Both the position numbers and the translations under genes were made by a program. Shown one piece after another: positions 30,329 through 38,754 of a DNA stretch of 64,000 bases. The DNA is taken from contig NZ_JACDUR010000009.1 in assembly GCF_013761175.1 (NCBI RefSeq), positions 186,001-250,000 of the forward strand, given 5' to 3'. Position 1 is the first letter of the stretch; every line of letters starts with the position of its first letter. Origin of the DNA: Nonomuraea soli. Its GTDB lineage: Bacteria; Actinomycetota; Actinomycetes; Streptosporangiales; Streptosporangiaceae. The notes under the pieces were generated by a model that had not been told where the DNA came from, made no database searches, and saw only the letters and a list, made by a program, of their open reading frames with translations.

Positions 30329-31279
30329 TCAGAACTGCTCGCGCAGCCGGGCCTTGGCCTCCTCGCTCGCTCCGATGCGGTCCAGCGCGGCCAGCGCGGC
30401 GCCGGCGATCGGCGGCAGCTCGGCGATGATCTGGGTGGCCAGCGGTGCCCTCTCGGCGAACCGCTCGTCCAGCAACGCCGTCAGCAGCGGGTCGCGTGCC
30501 CGCAGTACTCCCCCGCCCAGGACCACCTCGGTGGGGGTCCGGAGCAGGTCGAGGCGCTTCAGGCACACCCCCGCCATGGCCATGACCTCGTCGGCCATCC
30601 GCGTGACCAGGCTCACGGCGATCTCGTCACCCGCCGCGGCCACCTTGAACAGGCCCGGCGTCAGCTCCAGCAGCCGCTCGCGCTCCAGACGGCCGAAATG
30701 CAGGTCCAGCGCGACCTGCTCGACCGTGGCCGCACCGAAGTGGCTCTTGACCAGGGCTGCCAGCTCCGTCGGCGCGCCGCGGCCGTCCTCGGCCCGCACG
30801 GCGTGCCAGAGCGTCTCGGCCGACAACCCGCCCCCGCCGCCCCAGTCGCCGCTGATCGGGCCCAGCGAAGGGAAACGGGCGACGGAGCCGTCGGGCGCGA
30901 CGCCGACCGCGTTGATGCCCGCACCGCACACCACGGCCACGCCCCAGGGGCCCGAGGCGCCCGACCTGAGCAGGGCGAAGGTGTCGTTGCGCACCAAAAC
31001 CTGGCGGGCCAGGCCGCGCCCCGAGATCTCGTGCTCCAGCGCCACCTCCTCCTCGGGCAGGTCGGCTCCGGCCAGAAAGGCCACCAGGTGGTCGGCCCGG
31101 CCGTCGAAGCCGAGCGCCTGCCGTACGACGACCTCGATGACGTCCGTGGCGGGGGCGACGCCCTCGCTCTGCGGCAGGAAGGCGCCGCCGCGCCCGCGGG
31201 CGAGGATCTCGCCCTCCGAGTTCAGCAGGACGACGTCGGTCTTGCTGTTGCCTCCGTCGACCGCGATCAGCGTCGTCAT
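30329..31279 (-). CDS. BadF/BadG-type N-acetylglucosamine kinase family protein
   Basis: 316 residues. The ASKHA phosphate-1 motif is AVDGGNSKTDVVL at the N-terminus; CGAGINAVGV and SLGPISGDWGGGG follow, as in eukaryotic-type GlcNAc kinase and its bacterial homologues, and EVVLGGGVLRARD is the adenosine motif. It probably phosphorylates GlcNAc, or a chitooligosaccharide at position 6, after ABC import. It overlaps the GH4 gene upstream by 4 bp and lies 88 bp before ngcE. Confidence 0.87.
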   Translation of the reverse strand: MTTLIAVDGGNSKTDVVLLNSEGEILARGRGGAFLPQSEGVAPATDVIEVVVRQALGFDGRADHLVAFLAGADLPEEEVALEHEISGRGLARQVLVRNDTFALLRSGASGPWGVAVVCGAGINAVGVAPDGSVARFPSLGPISGDWGGGGGLSAETLWHAVRAEDGRGAPTELAALVKSHFGAATVEQVALDLHFGRLERERLLELTPGLFKVAAAGDEIAVSLVTRMADEVMAMAGVCLKRLDLLRTPTEVVLGGGVLRARDPLLTALLDERFAERAPLATQIIAELPPIAGAALAALDRIGASEEAKARLREQF

Positions 31280-32511
31280 GACTGACGCTCCAGCATCAGC
31301 CTGGTGAGCTCCGCCGCGATCGCCTCCTGGCCGACCAGCGGGTGGGCCAGGAGCGCGTCGCGCACCCGCCCCTCGCCGCCGTGCAGGGCCGCCTGGAGGG
31401 CCAGCTCCTCGTAGGCCGACACGCCCGCGATCAGGCCGCGGTAGAGCGGCTCGACGGGCTCCACCGGCAGCGGTACGGCGCCGGCGGCGGTGATCTTCGC
31501 GGGCACCTCGATGACGGCCTCGTCGCCCAGGAACGGCAGGGTGCCGTTGTTGCGGGTGTTGACCACCTGGACGTCGCCGCGGTCGCCGAGCAGCGAGGAG
31601 ATGAGCGCCACGGCGGCCTCGGAGTAGAACGCTCCACCGCGCTTGGACAGCAGCTCGGGCTTGGTGTCCACGGCCGGGTCGGCGTACATCTTCAGCAGCT
31701 GCTCCTCCATCGCGGCGACCTCGGAGGCGCGCGAGGGGGCGGACCTCTGCTCCTCGACCACGATGTCGTGCTGGTAGAAGTAACGCAGGTAGTACGAGGG
31801 CACGACCTTCAGGCGCTGGATCAGCTCCAGCGGCAGGTGGAGGTCGTCGGCGATGGCCTGGCCGTGCTGGGCGAGCAGGTCGGGCAGCACGTCCTCGCCG
31901 TCGACGTGGACGGAGCGCTCCCAGGTGAGGTGGTTGAGCCCCACGTGGCCGAGCTCGACGCGCGAGGGCTCGACGCCCAGGTGCTTGGCGAAGCGGCGCT
32001 GGAAGCCGATGGCGACGTTGCACAGGCCGATCGCGCGGTGACCCGCGTCGAGGAGCGCGCGGGTGACGATGCCGACCGGGTTGGTGAAGTCGACGATCCA
32101 GGCGCCGGGAGCGTGCTCCTTGACCTGGGCGGCGAGCTCCAGCACCAGCGGCACCGTGCGCAGGGCCTTGGCCAGGCCGCCCGCGCCCGTCGTCTCCTGG
32201 CCGACGCAACCGCACTGCAGAGGGAAGGTCTCGTCCACGTTGCGCGCGGCCTGGCCGCCCACCCGCAGCTGGAACAGGACGGCCTGCGCGCCGCGCACGC
32301 CCTCGGCCAGGTCGGCCGTGGCCACCACGCGCGCGGGATGACCTGCCTTGGCGAGCATGCGGCGCGAGACCCCGGCGACCAGCTCCAGGCGGGTGGCGTC
32401 GGGGTCGACGAGCGCGATCTCGGTGAGCGGCAGGTCGTCACGCAGGCGGGCGAAACCGTCGATGAGCTCGGGGGTGTAGGTCGAACCGCCCCCGATGACA
32501 GCGAGTTTCAC
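31276..32511 (-). CDS. GH4 family 6-phospho-beta-glucosidase-type glycosidase
   Basis: 411 residues. The N-terminal NAD-binding loop is VIGGGSTYTPELIDG; metal ligands are Cys in GLCNVAIGF and His in GLNHLTW. DFTNPVGIVT and NNGTLPFLGDEAVIEVPA are characteristic of the 6-phospho-beta-glucosidase branch. GH4 enzymes use NAD+ and a divalent metal to cleave by redox-assisted elimination. The neighbouring sugar kinase and ABC importer imply the phosphorylated substrate is made in the cytoplasm rather than by a PTS. First gene of the kinase-containing transcript, with a palindrome just upstream. Confidence 0.9.
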   Translation of the reverse strand: MKLAVIGGGSTYTPELIDGFARLRDDLPLTEIALVDPDATRLELVAGVSRRMLAKAGHPARVVATADLAEGVRGAQAVLFQLRVGGQAARNVDETFPLQCGCVGQETTGAGGLAKALRTVPLVLELAAQVKEHAPGAWIVDFTNPVGIVTRALLDAGHRAIGLCNVAIGFQRRFAKHLGVEPSRVELGHVGLNHLTWERSVHVDGEDVLPDLLAQHGQAIADDLHLPLELIQRLKVVPSYYLRYFYQHDIVVEEQRSAPSRASEVAAMEEQLLKMYADPAVDTKPELLSKRGGAFYSEAAVALISSLLGDRGDVQVVNTRNNGTLPFLGDEAVIEVPAKITAAGAVPLPVEPVEPLYRGLIAGVSAYEELALQAALHGGEGRVRDALLAHPLVGQEAIAAELTRLMLERQS

Positions 32512-32521
32512 GCTGGACTCC

Positions 32522-32546
32522 TTGATTAGTAAACTTTCCTAATCAA
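32522..32546 (-). promoter_or_regulatory. 25-bp near-palindrome upstream of the GH4 gene (candidate ROK operator)
   Basis: Arms TTGATTAG and CTAATCAA flank TAAACTTTC; 11 of 12 symmetric pairs match around a central C. The A/T-rich TTAG..AAA..TTT..CTAA core resembles operators bound by actinobacterial ROK repressors. It lies 11-35 bp upstream of the GH4 ATG. Which regulator binds is inference. Confidence 0.6.
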
Positions 32547-32563
32547 GAAATCTACCAGGCGTC

Positions 32564-33385
32564 CTACTTGTCCTGGTGCTCCGGGAAGGCGTTGACGGTC
32601 ACGCGGTGCATACGCCGCCGCTCGGTGTAGTCGGCCACCGCGTAGTGCTGGGTGGGCCGGTTGTCCCAGAACGCCATCGTGCCCGGCCGCCAGCGCAGCC
32701 GTACCTGGTATTCGGGCGAGCGGATGTGGTCGATCAGCAGCGGCAGCAGCGCCTCGTTCTCGCGAGGGCTCAGCCCGACGAAGCCCGTCGTCGAGGCGCG
32801 GTTGACGAACAGCGCCTTGCGTCCCGTCTCGGCGTGCACGCGCACGACGGGGCGCTCGATCGGCGGCCACTTGGCCTGGATCTCCTCCAGGACGAACGGG
32901 TGACCCTTCGAGATCGCCTTCGTCATCGACATGGTGATGTCATGAACGGCGGTCAGTTCGTCGCACAATCGCTGCATCGGCTTCGACAACGACTCGTAGG
33001 CCAGGTAGGTGTTGGCCCAGCAGGTGTCACCGCCGATGCTCGGCAGTTGCACGCACCGCAGCAGCGACCCCATCGGCGGGGTCGGCTCGAAGGTGTTGTC
33101 GCTGTGCCACTCGTCGCCGCCCTCCCCCTTGGGGTCGGTCTGGTCGAGGACGTGGATGGGGCTGCCGCTGTCCTTCTTGAACGCCGGATGGTTGAGCGTG
33201 CCGAAGTTCAGGGCGAACTGCAGGTGCTGCTCGTCGTCGATGTGCTGGTCGCGGAAGAACAGCACCAGGTGCTTGAGCCACCCCGCGCGCAGGGTCGCCA
33301 CTTGCTCCTGGGACAGGGGTTTGCGCAGGTCTACACCGGTCACCTCGGCGCCGATGTGCCTGGTCACGGGGTGAAACTCGATCAT
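32564..33385 (-). CDS. TauD/TfdA family Fe(II)/2-oxoglutarate dioxygenase
   Basis: 273 residues. The HxD metal motif is EWHSDNTFEPTPP, the distal His is in RPTQHYAVADY, and the 2-oxoglutarate-binding Arg is in RRRMHRVTV. TGVDLRKPL at the N-terminus is the common TauD start. It hydroxylates an unknown small acid (taurine, alkylsulfate or phenoxyacetate analogues in characterised relatives). Divergent from the GNAT gene, sharing a spacer with an 18-bp palindrome. Confidence 0.9.
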   Translation of the reverse strand: MIEFHPVTRHIGAEVTGVDLRKPLSQEQVATLRAGWLKHLVLFFRDQHIDDEQHLQFALNFGTLNHPAFKKDSGSPIHVLDQTDPKGEGGDEWHSDNTFEPTPPMGSLLRCVQLPSIGGDTCWANTYLAYESLSKPMQRLCDELTAVHDITMSMTKAISKGHPFVLEEIQAKWPPIERPVVRVHAETGRKALFVNRASTTGFVGLSPRENEALLPLLIDHIRSPEYQVRLRWRPGTMAFWDNRPTQHYAVADYTERRRMHRVTVNAFPEHQDK

Positions 33386-33399
33386 AAGGGGACCCTAAT

Positions 33400-33417
33400 A
33401 CCAAGCAATTGCTTGGT
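33400..33417. promoter_or_regulatory. 18-bp perfect palindrome between divergent dioxygenase and GNAT genes
   Basis: ACCAAGCAATTGCTTGGT is an exact palindrome, 15 bp from the dioxygenase start and 20 bp from the GNAT start. The CAAGCAATTGCTTG core is typical of MarR-family operators. No MarR gene is adjacent. Confidence 0.6.
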
Positions 33418-33436
33418 CAAGAGGAGACTGGACTAC

Positions 33437-34003
33437 ATGGATGTGACCACCACATATCTGGAAATGACGTCATCTGCCGATCTGGTCCCCGCGCGTCTCC
33501 CTCGCCTGACCGTCGACGTCGTACGCGCCGAGGTGGCCTCGCCCGAGTTCAGCCGGTTCCTCTACACGGCGGTCGGCGGCGACTGGCAGTGGACCGAGCG
33601 GCTGCCCTGGACCTACGCCCAGTGGGAGACGTTCCTGGCCGGCGGGGTCGAGACCTGGGTGGCCTGGCACCGCGGCACGCCCGCCGGATACGTGGAACTG
33701 CAGGCCCACCAGGGCGGGGAGGTGGAGATCACCTCGTTCGGGCTGCTGCCGTACGCCATGGGAGGAGGCGCGGGCGGACACCTGCTCGCCGCCGGTACGG
33801 CACGCGCCTGGGACCTGCACACCCGCATGGAAGGCCGCGAACCCACCCGGAGGGTGTGGTTGCACACGTGCACACTCGACGGGCCGGTGGCGCTGAGAAA
33901 CTATCTCGCGCGGGGATACAGGGTGTTCGACGAACGGCTCAACGAACCCGGCGACGAGGACACGGGCTCGACACCAGGCCCCTGGCCAGGCGCCAGACCA
34001 TGA
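33437..34003 (+). CDS. GNAT family N-acetyltransferase
   Basis: 188 residues, GAGGAG at 33421-33426 before the ATG. Aromatic-rich DWQWTERLPWTYAQWE, then GYVELQAHQGGEVEITSFGLLP and the acetyl-CoA loop MGGGAGGHLL, with a C-terminal ALRNYLARGYRVFDE. Complete GNAT fold. Substrate unknown. Divergent from the dioxygenase, with a shared palindrome, so possibly co-regulated. Confidence 0.83.
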   Translation: MDVTTTYLEMTSSADLVPARLPRLTVDVVRAEVASPEFSRFLYTAVGGDWQWTERLPWTYAQWETFLAGGVETWVAWHRGTPAGYVELQAHQGGEVEITSFGLLPYAMGGGAGGHLLAAGTARAWDLHTRMEGREPTRRVWLHTCTLDGPVALRNYLARGYRVFDERLNEPGDEDTGSTPGPWPGARP

Positions 34004-34100
34004 CCGGGGCGGTGGCGCCTCCGGCACGGAATCGCGTCGCAAGCCGTACAAAAGCCCGTGGAGTCGCGGACAGTCGGTGATGTTCGGCAGAATGTTCGAC

Positions 34101-36602
34101 ATGGCCCGACGCACCACCACGCCCCCGCCTGAGGACTTCGAGGAGCGGATCGTCGACATCGACGTCTCCTCCGAGATGCGCACCAGCTTCCTCGAGTACG
34201 CCTACTCGGTGATCTACCAGCGCGCGCTGCCCGACGCGCGCGACGGTCTGAAGCCCGTGCAACGCCGGATCCTCTACTCGATGAACGAGATGGGCCTGCG
34301 GCCGGACCGCGGGCACGTCAAGTCGAGCCGCGTGGTCGGCGACGTCATGGGCAAGCTGCACCCCCACGGCGACACCGCGATCTACGACGCCCTCGTACGG
34401 CTGTCGCAGCCGTTCTCCATGCGGCTGCCGCTGATCGACGGGCACGGCAACTTCGGCTCGCTCGACGACATGCCCGCCGCCATGCGCTACACCGAGGCGC
34501 GGCTGGCCCAGGCGGCCATGCTGATGACCGAGTCGATCCATGAAGACACGGTCGACTTCAAGCCCAACTACGACGGCCAGGAGACCGAACCCACGGTCCT
34601 GCCGTCCGCGTTCCCCAACCTGCTCGTCAACGGCACCACCGGCATCGCGGTCGGCATGGCCACCAACATGGCGCCGCACAACCTCGGCGAGGTCATCGCC
34701 GCCGCGCGCCACCTGATCAAGAAGCCCGACGCCACGCTCGACGAGCTGATGCGTTACATCCCCGGCCCCGACCTGCCCACCGGCGGCTCGATCAGCGGCC
34801 TCGACGGCATCCGCGACGCCTACGAGAGCGGACGCGGCACCTTCCGCATGCGGGCCAGGTGCTCCATCGAGCAGATCACCCCCCGCCGGCGCGGCATCGT
34901 CGTCACCGAACTGCCCTACAACGTCGGCCCCGAGCGCGTCGTCACCAAGATCAAGGAGCTGGTGACCTCCAAGAAGCTCCAGGGCATCGCCGACCTCAAG
35001 GACCTCACCGACCGGCACAAGGGCCTGCGCCTGGTCATCGAGATCAAGAACGGCTTCGTGCCCGAGGCCGTGCTGGAGGAGCTCTACCGGCTCACGCCGA
35101 TGGAGGAGACCTTCGGCATCAACAACGTCGCCCTCGTCGACGGCGAACCCCGCACCCTCGGGCTGCGCGAGCTCCTCCACGTCTACGTCGACCACCGCCT
35201 CGAAGTCGTCAGACGCCGCTCCGAGTTCCGCCGCCGCAAGCGCGAGGAACGCCTGCACCTCGTCGACGGCCTCATCATCGCCCTGCTCAACATCGACGAG
35301 GTCATCCAGGTCATCAGGACCAGCGACGACTCCGCCGCCGCGCGCGCCAGGCTCATGGACATCTTCGACCTGTCCGAGGTCCAGGCCACCTACATCCTCG
35401 ACACGCCGCTGCGCCGCCTCACCCGCTTCGACAAGCTCGAACTCGACCGCGAGAAGCAGCAGCTCACCGACGAGATCGCCGAGCTCACCGAGATCCTCTC
35501 CTCCGACGTACGGCTGCGCCAGGTCGTCTCGGGCGAACTGGCCGAAGTGGCCAAGAAGTACGCCACACCACGCCGCACCATCCTGCTCGAAGCCTCCGGC
35601 GTCACCCGCTCCGCCACCGTCACCCTCGAGGTCGCCGACGACCCGTGCCTGGTCCTCATGTCGTCGACCGGGCTGCTGGCGCGCACCTCCGACGCCTCGC
35701 CCCTGGCAGGAGACGGCGATCGCAACGCCCACGACGTGCTCGTCTCCGTCGTGCGCACCACCGCGCGCGCCGAGGTCGGCGTCGTCACCTCACACGGCCG
35801 CGCCATCCGGGTCTCCGTGCTCGACCTGCCCATCCTGCCGCCCTCCGCCAACCCGCCCTCGCTGTCAGGCGGCCATCCCGTCTCCGAATACGTCACACTC
35901 CAGCCCGACGAGAAAGTCGTCGGCCTCGGCTCCCTCGACCCGGCCGGCCTCGGCCTCGCCCTCGGCACCTCATCAGGCGTCGTCAAACGCGTCGTGCCCG
36001 ACTACCCGGTCAACCGCGACGACTTCGAGGTCATCACCCTGAAGGACGGCGACAGCGTCGTCGGCGCCGTCGAACTCGAGTCCGAAGAGCACGACCTGGT
36101 CTTCATCACCTCCGACGCCCAACTGCTGCGCTACCCCGCCTCCTCCGTCCGCCCCCAGGGCCGCCCCGCCGGCGGCATGGCCGGCATCCGCCTCGACGGC
36201 GCCACCAGCGTCGTCTTCTTCGGCATCGTCGACCCCACCAGGCCCGCCCAGGTCGTCACCGTCGCAGGCTCCTCCACCGCCCTGCCCGGCACCCAGGTCG
36301 GCGGCGGCAAGGTCTCCGACTACGCCGAGTTCCCGCCCAAGGGACGCGCCACGGGCGGCGTGCGAGCCCAGCGGTTCCTCAAGGGCGAGGACGTGCTGCT
36401 CCTCGCCTGGGCCGGGCCCGCCCCGGCCAAGGCGGTGTCGAGCACCGGCAAGCCCATCCCCCTGCCCGAGGAGATCAGCAGGCGAGACGGGTCGGGGCTG
36501 CGGCTCACCCACACCATCGGGGCCGTGGGCGGGTCATTGGGGGCCGGCGGGTCCGACACGCCGGCGGCTTCTGGGGGTGGGGAGGAGCCTCCGCTCTTCT
36601 GA
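34101..36602 (+). CDS. parC: DNA topoisomerase IV subunit A (ParC)
   Basis: 833 residues from ATG 34101, giving the MARRTTTPPPEDFEERIVDIDV start (trimmed: MARRTTTPPPEDFEERI) typical of actinomycete ParC; upstream GTG 34077 and ATG 34080 and 34092 are less likely. It cuts and passes DNA duplexes with ParE to decatenate chromosomes. Tyr130 in RYTEAR is the DNA-attached tyrosine; YSVIYQRALPDARDGLKPVQRR and KLHPHGDTAIYDALVRL are hallmark blocks; C-terminal beta-pinwheel repeats occupy about 500-810. The tail is Gly-rich and acidic. parE lies at 54643-56727 on the other strand. Confidence 0.92.
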   Translation: MARRTTTPPPEDFEERIVDIDVSSEMRTSFLEYAYSVIYQRALPDARDGLKPVQRRILYSMNEMGLRPDRGHVKSSRVVGDVMGKLHPHGDTAIYDALVRLSQPFSMRLPLIDGHGNFGSLDDMPAAMRYTEARLAQAAMLMTESIHEDTVDFKPNYDGQETEPTVLPSAFPNLLVNGTTGIAVGMATNMAPHNLGEVIAAARHLIKKPDATLDELMRYIPGPDLPTGGSISGLDGIRDAYESGRGTFRMRARCSIEQITPRRRGIVVTELPYNVGPERVVTKIKELVTSKKLQGIADLKDLTDRHKGLRLVIEIKNGFVPEAVLEELYRLTPMEETFGINNVALVDGEPRTLGLRELLHVYVDHRLEVVRRRSEFRRRKREERLHLVDGLIIALLNIDEVIQVIRTSDDSAAARARLMDIFDLSEVQATYILDTPLRRLTRFDKLELDREKQQLTDEIAELTEILSSDVRLRQVVSGELAEVAKKYATPRRTILLEASGVTRSATVTLEVADDPCLVLMSSTGLLARTSDASPLAGDGDRNAHDVLVSVVRTTARAEVGVVTSHGRAIRVSVLDLPILPPSANPPSLSGGHPVSEYVTLQPDEKVVGLGSLDPAGLGLALGTSSGVVKRVVPDYPVNRDDFEVITLKDGDSVVGAVELESEEHDLVFITSDAQLLRYPASSVRPQGRPAGGMAGIRLDGATSVVFFGIVDPTRPAQVVTVAGSSTALPGTQVGGGKVSDYAEFPPKGRATGGVRAQRFLKGEDVLLLAWAGPAPAKAVSSTGKPIPLPEEISRRDGSGLRLTHTIGAVGGSLGAGGSDTPAASGGGEEPPLF

Positions 36603-37058
36603 GGGTGCCTATCCAGTCATTCCCTCCAGCCCGGCCCTCATCTGTCGCCCCTCTCCGGCAGCCTCACCTGCCGTCCCGCTCCGGCATGAGCCTCACCAGC
36701 CGCGCCCCGACGGCATGGGCCTCGCGGGTCGAGCGCCTTCGGCGCGGGGCGGGCTCGGGCTCCCCTCATTGGGGGGCCCAGCCCCCCAAGACCCCCTGCC
36801 GGGGGCCTTCCGGCCCCCGGACCCCCGGTCGTTGCCGTGGGTGAGACGGGTATCGGTGCCTAACCGGGGTCGGCCTGCGGGACGGTGGCGGCTTGCGGGG
36901 CGGGTGTCGTGGCCCCCGCGGCGATAGGGCCGTACAAGCCGAGCCGTCACAGCGCTAGACGTCGGGTGCGGCCACCACGAACGCCCGCTTGAGACTCCAC
37001 GCGCACCCCACCCGACGCACCGCAGCGGCCGAGGGTGGGTGGGCCTAGCCTGGCAGGC
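36603..37058. other. Intergenic region with a GC-rich hairpin repeat
   Basis: 456 bp without a convincing gene. It contains runs of G and C around 36760-36835, including a hairpin described separately. The rest shows no promoter I can support. Confidence 0.5.
36799..36820. repeat. GC-rich stem-loop element
   Basis: CCGGGGGCC, loop TTCC, GGCCCCCGG: a 9-bp perfect stem, flanked by GGGGGGCCCAGCCCCCC. It follows parC by about 200 bp. It lacks a T run, so a dispersed extragenic repeat is as likely as a terminator. Confidence 0.6.
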
Positions 37059-38060
37059 GTGGGAGAGCGTTTCGCGTTCGGTGACGGTTATGCGTGGTAT
37101 CACGGGCCGTCGATGGACAGCACGGCGCATCGGCATGCCGCCTTCCAGATCGCGGTGGGTGTGGACGGCGACGTGGGCATGGTGGACGAGGTGGGTGCCG
37201 AGCATCGGGGGCCGGCGCTGGTGGTGCCGCCGATGGTGCGGCATCGGCTGCTGGCCGGGGGTGAGCTGCGCGTGTTCTTCGTGGAGCCGCACTCGGTGTT
37301 CGCCGACCGGTTGAGGGGGTTGGGCGGGGAGGGCATCAGCGTGGTGGGTGAGCTGCGCGACCTGCAGGTGGAGGATGTGCGGTGGGGCGTTTCGGGGGAG
37401 CTTGATGCGCGCCTGGTCGAGGCGATGAGGCTTCTGGCGACGGAGAACCACGCGACGGCTGGCCCGGCGTCCATGAATCGCACCTCATCCAACGTGGTCT
37501 CGGGGAGCGGTGCGACACCCGGCCTCGTGTCGGGGAACGGTGCGACGCCCGGCCTGGCGTCGGGGACCGGTGCGACACTCAGCCGGGGGTCGGGGAACAG
37601 CGCGACGCCCGGTCTGGCGTCGGGAAGTGGCGTGAGAACCGGGCTTATGTTGGGGAGGGATGCGGCACCCGACCTGATGTCGGGAAGTAGGGCAGGATCC
37701 GGCCTGACGTCGGGATACCGCGCGGCACGTAGGCTCGTGTCCAACGACGGCGCCCTGCCAGGGCTTGCTCGCGAGAGCGTCGCGATGTCCGAGAACGTCA
37801 CGATGTCCGAGATCGCCGCGCAAGTCGGCCTATCGCCGCAGCGGCTCAGGGCCCTTGCTCGCGAGCAGCTCGGCATGCCGCTCGCGAGGTGGCGGATCTG
37901 GCAGCGTCTCAGCCGTGCCGCCGAGGCGCTGCGTGAGGGCCGCACACCCGCCGACGCGGCGGCCGTGGCAGGGTTTGCCGACCAGGCCCACTTTCACCGG
38001 CGGATGCGCGAGATGATCGGGCTGACGCCGGCAGCCGTGGCTCGTGCCGTACGCCCATAG
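37059..38060 (+). CDS. AraC family transcriptional regulator with nine-copy repeat linker
   Basis: 333 residues from GTG 37059. Residues about 1-125 are a cupin-like sensor (GPSMDSTAHRHAAFQIAVG in part, ALVVPPMVRHRLLAGG). Residues about 147-236 are nine in-frame 10-residue repeats. The C-terminal AraC HTH follows (MSEIAAQVGLSPQRLRAL, GFADQAHFHRRMREMIGLTPAA). The repeat insertion roughly doubles the usual inter-domain linker. No target is obvious; neighbours are a parC spacer and a methyltransferase on the other strand. Confidence 0.85.
   Translation: MGERFAFGDGYAWYHGPSMDSTAHRHAAFQIAVGVDGDVGMVDEVGAEHRGPALVVPPMVRHRLLAGGELRVFFVEPHSVFADRLRGLGGEGISVVGELRDLQVEDVRWGVSGELDARLVEAMRLLATENHATAGPASMNRTSSNVVSGSGATPGLVSGNGATPGLASGTGATLSRGSGNSATPGLASGSGVRTGLMLGRDAAPDLMSGSRAGSGLTSGYRAARRLVSNDGALPGLARESVAMSENVTMSEIAAQVGLSPQRLRALAREQLGMPLARWRIWQRLSRAAEALREGRTPADAAAVAGFADQAHFHRRMREMIGLTPAAVARAVRP
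37497..37766 (+). repeat. Nine tandem 30-bp repeats inside the AraC-family gene
   Basis: Copies start every 30 bp from 37497 to 37737, each encoding variants of VSGSGATPGL. The first four copies are most alike; later copies drift. In frame throughout, so the reading frame survives gain or loss of units. Confidence 0.9.
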
Positions 38061-38103
38061 CCGTCGAAACGTCAGGCCCAGAGTCCCCGCTATCGGCCTG
38101 TCC

Positions 38104-38754
38104 TCAGGCGCCGCGCCGGGCCACGTACAGCGAGATCGATCCGTTGACCGTCGCCACCACATCCGTCTCCCGCACGCCAACGAACCCCGCTTCCCTCATC
38201 AGCTCCGGCACAACCCCTTCCGCATTGGGCTGGGTGTCCGCCTTACCGTCCGCCCACTGCACCACGCGAAACGCCAGCCGCATCAACGCCGTCCTCTGCT
38301 CTCCGAAGTCGGCGATCACGACCTTCCCGCCGGGCCGCAGCACGGCGTGCATGGAGGCCAGCACTGCCCGCTTCACTGCCATCGGGCACTGGTGCAGCAC
38401 CAAGCTCGACACCACCGTGTCGACCCGTTCCCCATCGACGATCCCCTCCAGCTCGTCCCCCATTCCGACTCGCCAGTCGGGCCTCACCCCTGCCGACAGC
38501 GCCTTCCGTCTGGCGATCGCGAGGACGGCCGGGTCGGGGTCGATGCCGATGATGCGTGCCCGAGGCTCGGTCCGGCTCAGCAGTACGGCCAGCGAGCCGG
38601 TGCCGCACCCCACGTCGACGATGACGTCGTCCGGCTGCGGCGCGACGTGCTTCGCGGTCAGCCCGCGCCATACGCGTTCGCGGGTCAGGGCGATGAGGGG
38701 GTCGTAGAAGCGGGTGAGAGAGGCGCGGCCGGCGGCGGGCGTGAAGGATGTCAT
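38104..38754 (-). CDS. Class I SAM-dependent methyltransferase
   Basis: 216 residues from the ATG at 38754 (MTSFTPAAGRASLTRFYDP); an upstream reading to 38823 adds unlikely sequence. Motif I is VDVGCGTGSLAV, followed by IIGIDPDPAVLAIA, and LRPGGKVVIADFG is motif III. Similar to UbiE/ArsM-like small-molecule methyltransferases. Converges with the AraC gene 43 bp away. Substrate unknown. Confidence 0.85.
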   Translation of the reverse strand: MTSFTPAAGRASLTRFYDPLIALTRERVWRGLTAKHVAPQPDDVIVDVGCGTGSLAVLLSRTEPRARIIGIDPDPAVLAIARRKALSAGVRPDWRVGMGDELEGIVDGERVDTVVSSLVLHQCPMAVKRAVLASMHAVLRPGGKVVIADFGEQRTALMRLAFRVVQWADGKADTQPNAEGVVPELMREAGFVGVRETDVVATVNGSISLYVARRGA

